From positions 372,001 through 436,000 of the forward strand of contig JAOPHQ010005693.1 of assembly GCA_030340625.1 (NCBI GenBank): DNA of 64,000 bases, written 5' to 3'. The notes under the pieces are model-generated. The model saw only the letters and a list, made by a program, of their open reading frames with translations. It was not told where the DNA came from and made no database searches. Positions within the stretch are counted from its first letter, which is position 1. Every line of letters starts with the position of its first letter. Below are positions 62,190-64,000 of the stretch, one piece after another. Made by a program: the position numbers and the translations under genes. The DNA is from Merluccius polli (lineage: Eukaryota > Chordata > Actinopteri > Gadiformes > Merlucciidae).

Positions 62190-63860
62190 CCTGACGGTTA
62201 CATGCCGCTATTCCGACATGCCGCTACTTAGACATTGACGTCTAGTGGTCGGAGTGGCGGCATTAATATTATTTTCCAAGCGTCCCACTACTGCGACAAT
62301 TTTTTTCCCCCATTGTCTGAGTAGCGGCACTTTACTTTTTTTCAAACGTCCTGCCATTCCGACATGAGGCCATTAATATTTGTCATTATCGTTGTACTTT
62401 AAATTAATTAATTAATGTGATTATACCCATATGTTCTGGACTTAGCATACACGCAGCTTATGCATGGGTGTGACAAATACATGGGAAAACAATTTCTAAA
62501 AAGAGCCATGAGTAAATCATCCAACTTCGAGGTTGCCCCTAGTTGGTAATATACAGTTACAGTTGAACAGCGTATTTTTCGTCATTCAAAACACACCCAA
62601 TCCACGCTTGGACTTTTCGATTATGTTTCTAAATGTTGGGACTGATGGACACTAAACTCTGGGGGTTATTTGAACGTTCGTTGTGAAGTGGTTTACTGTA
62701 AAAGGAGCGTCGGATATCCCGCCTGTCTTTGCACCATTATAGGGCCATGATAATGCATGCGATAGCCTAGAGTCGAGAGAAAGAAGACTAAATAAATATG
62801 CAGACATGTAATGTGCAATTCAACAACTGCACGCATGACATGTGAACGTCATGCCTACATTATTGTGTAGTAAATAGTTGAGTTGAGTTCATCCAACCTG
62901 CTGGCAAGCCAAAATGCGTTGCATGGCTTTATCATTGTCCTCTAAAATGCAATACAACCAACTTGAATATATCGCACACCCAGTTTGAACACCCCGATGG
63001 ATACTGAACTCTGGGGGTTATTTGAACGTTCACTAAAGTAGTTTAGGCTACTGGAGCCTAAGAATTCCGCCCGCCTTTGCGCAATTGGCCATCGATTAAT
63101 TAATGTAGGACTAGCCTATCCATATCAAATCCAAAAGCAACAATCTTCATAACAAAATCAGAGTATCCTTTTCAAAAAATATTATTTCGCCGTTCTTAAA
63201 TTAGGCTTCCACAGCGCAAAAAAGGTAGGCCTACACCTTGAAACTTTGTTCTATCAACTTAAAGTCCGATTAAACTTCATTCAAAGGCAGTCCATAATTC
63301 AAATTAAATTGATTTCTAACGAACAAGTCCAAATTTCAGGTCCTAGAGCTTTATTCGTGCTTCTTCTTATATATTTTTAAGTAGACTGCTGGCCTGCATG
63401 CACAGAGTTTGTTTGATGCATGGAGTTTCAACCTTTCCCCCTGAGAGCTGAATAAAAATGAGGAGAGCTCCCTGTCTTTTACATAATGTGTAGGCCTAAC
63501 ATTTATTCACATGGCCGGTTCAAAATCACCTAGTTTTTGACTGAAATGTGTGCCGATATCAATTATTGGGAAAAACATTGTTTGGAGTAGAGGTCTGCAC
63601 TCGCGATGCAAATGGAAGCTCATTGCGGGTGCGGGCGGGATGATAGAGGTAGGACCACATTTATTCTATATTAATAACTATTATTATTATTCTATTGCAC
63701 TTTCTATGAAAAGTAGGCCTAATTGTCGTAATAGCGGTACCAAAAAAGATCGGATTAGGGGCATGTCTAAATAGAGGCATGTCGTAATGACGGGATGTCG
63801 TAATGGAGGGTTGTCGTAATAACGGGCTGTCGTAATAAAGGGCGGACCCCCAACCTGACG
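62190..63860. repeat. Possible unclassified element with diverged sub-terminal inverted repeats
   Basis: The left part (about 62203-62250, CCGACATGCCGCTACTTAGACA) and the right part (about 63728-63850, GGCATGTCTAAATAGAGGCATGTCGTAATGACGGG region) are similar in inverted orientation. Each side also has internal short repeats (GTCGTAAT.. on the right). Ends and target duplication are unclear. No transposase frame. Confidence 0.4.
62640..63110. repeat. Diverged direct repeat, two copies about 360 bp apart
   Basis: Copies at about 62643-62760 and 62997-63100 share GATGGA-ACT-AACTCTGGGGGTTATTTGAACGTTC-like segments and a downstream CCCGCCTGTCTTTGC / CCGCCCGCCTTTGCG stretch. They suggest an internal tandem duplication within the surrounding element. 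Confidence 0.6.
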
Positions 63861-64000
63861 TCATTGAAACATGGTGCAGGAATCAGAACTATAGAGTAAG
63901 TATAGAGTTGTTTATAGAGTTGTTGGAGACGATCTCCGTCAGTGACTGACGCTAAAGTGCCCTTACCGACAGTCGCTATTTGACGTTCTGGGAGTGAAAC

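Overview
The window is vertebrate nuclear DNA, most likely from a ray-finned fish. The evidence is a tandem array of short-intron fast-skeletal-type myosin heavy chain (MYH) genes, a tRNA-headed SINE with a fish-LINE-like tail, many hAT-type elements with 8-bp target duplications, and a Ty3/gypsy chromovirus. I cannot name the species.

Three MYH genes lie head-to-tail on the minus strand. Gene A (1-5377, 5' half only, cut by the left edge) has 22 coding exons in view. Gene B (17142-26991) and gene C (46133-55983) are complete. Each of B and C has 39 coding exons whose lengths sum to 5814 bp, giving 1937 residues, and I found no frameshift. Each of the three genes also has two non-coding 5' exons, a TATA box, and a SINE in its 5'-UTR intron. 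B and C match exon for exon at an offset of 28,991-28,993 bp and are nearly identical. A is more diverged.

The spacers are built mainly of mobile DNA. Spacer A-B (about 6.4-16.9 kb) holds microsatellites, a 406-bp solo LTR and a decayed gypsy element (11567-16718). Spacer B-C (about 28.1-45.9 kb) carries the same gypsy element at the same site (40740-45709). It also has a 6.4-kb composite insertion (29987-36375) and a 1.3-kb solo LTR (38119-39425). The composite insertion contains a 37-bp minisatellite, a C-rich tandem array, and a 2.6-kb hAT element that itself carries a giant hairpin and another hAT MITE.

Upstream of gene C, homology to the other spacers stops at a TA microsatellite (about 58.35 kb). 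Beyond it lies different sequence: a hAT element with a nested TTA-flanked element, a LINE 3' fragment and an unclassified repeat. I saw no other host gene there.

The upstream region of B resembles that of C near the gene and that of A further out. This fits a single 29-kb tandem duplication of [distal spacer + gene + proximal promoter] by unequal crossing-over, with the junction at about 28.6-29.0 kb. Most spacer differences are later transposon insertions and deletions. Functionally, the array would supply several nearly identical fast-muscle myosin heavy chains, each with its own copy of the promoter.
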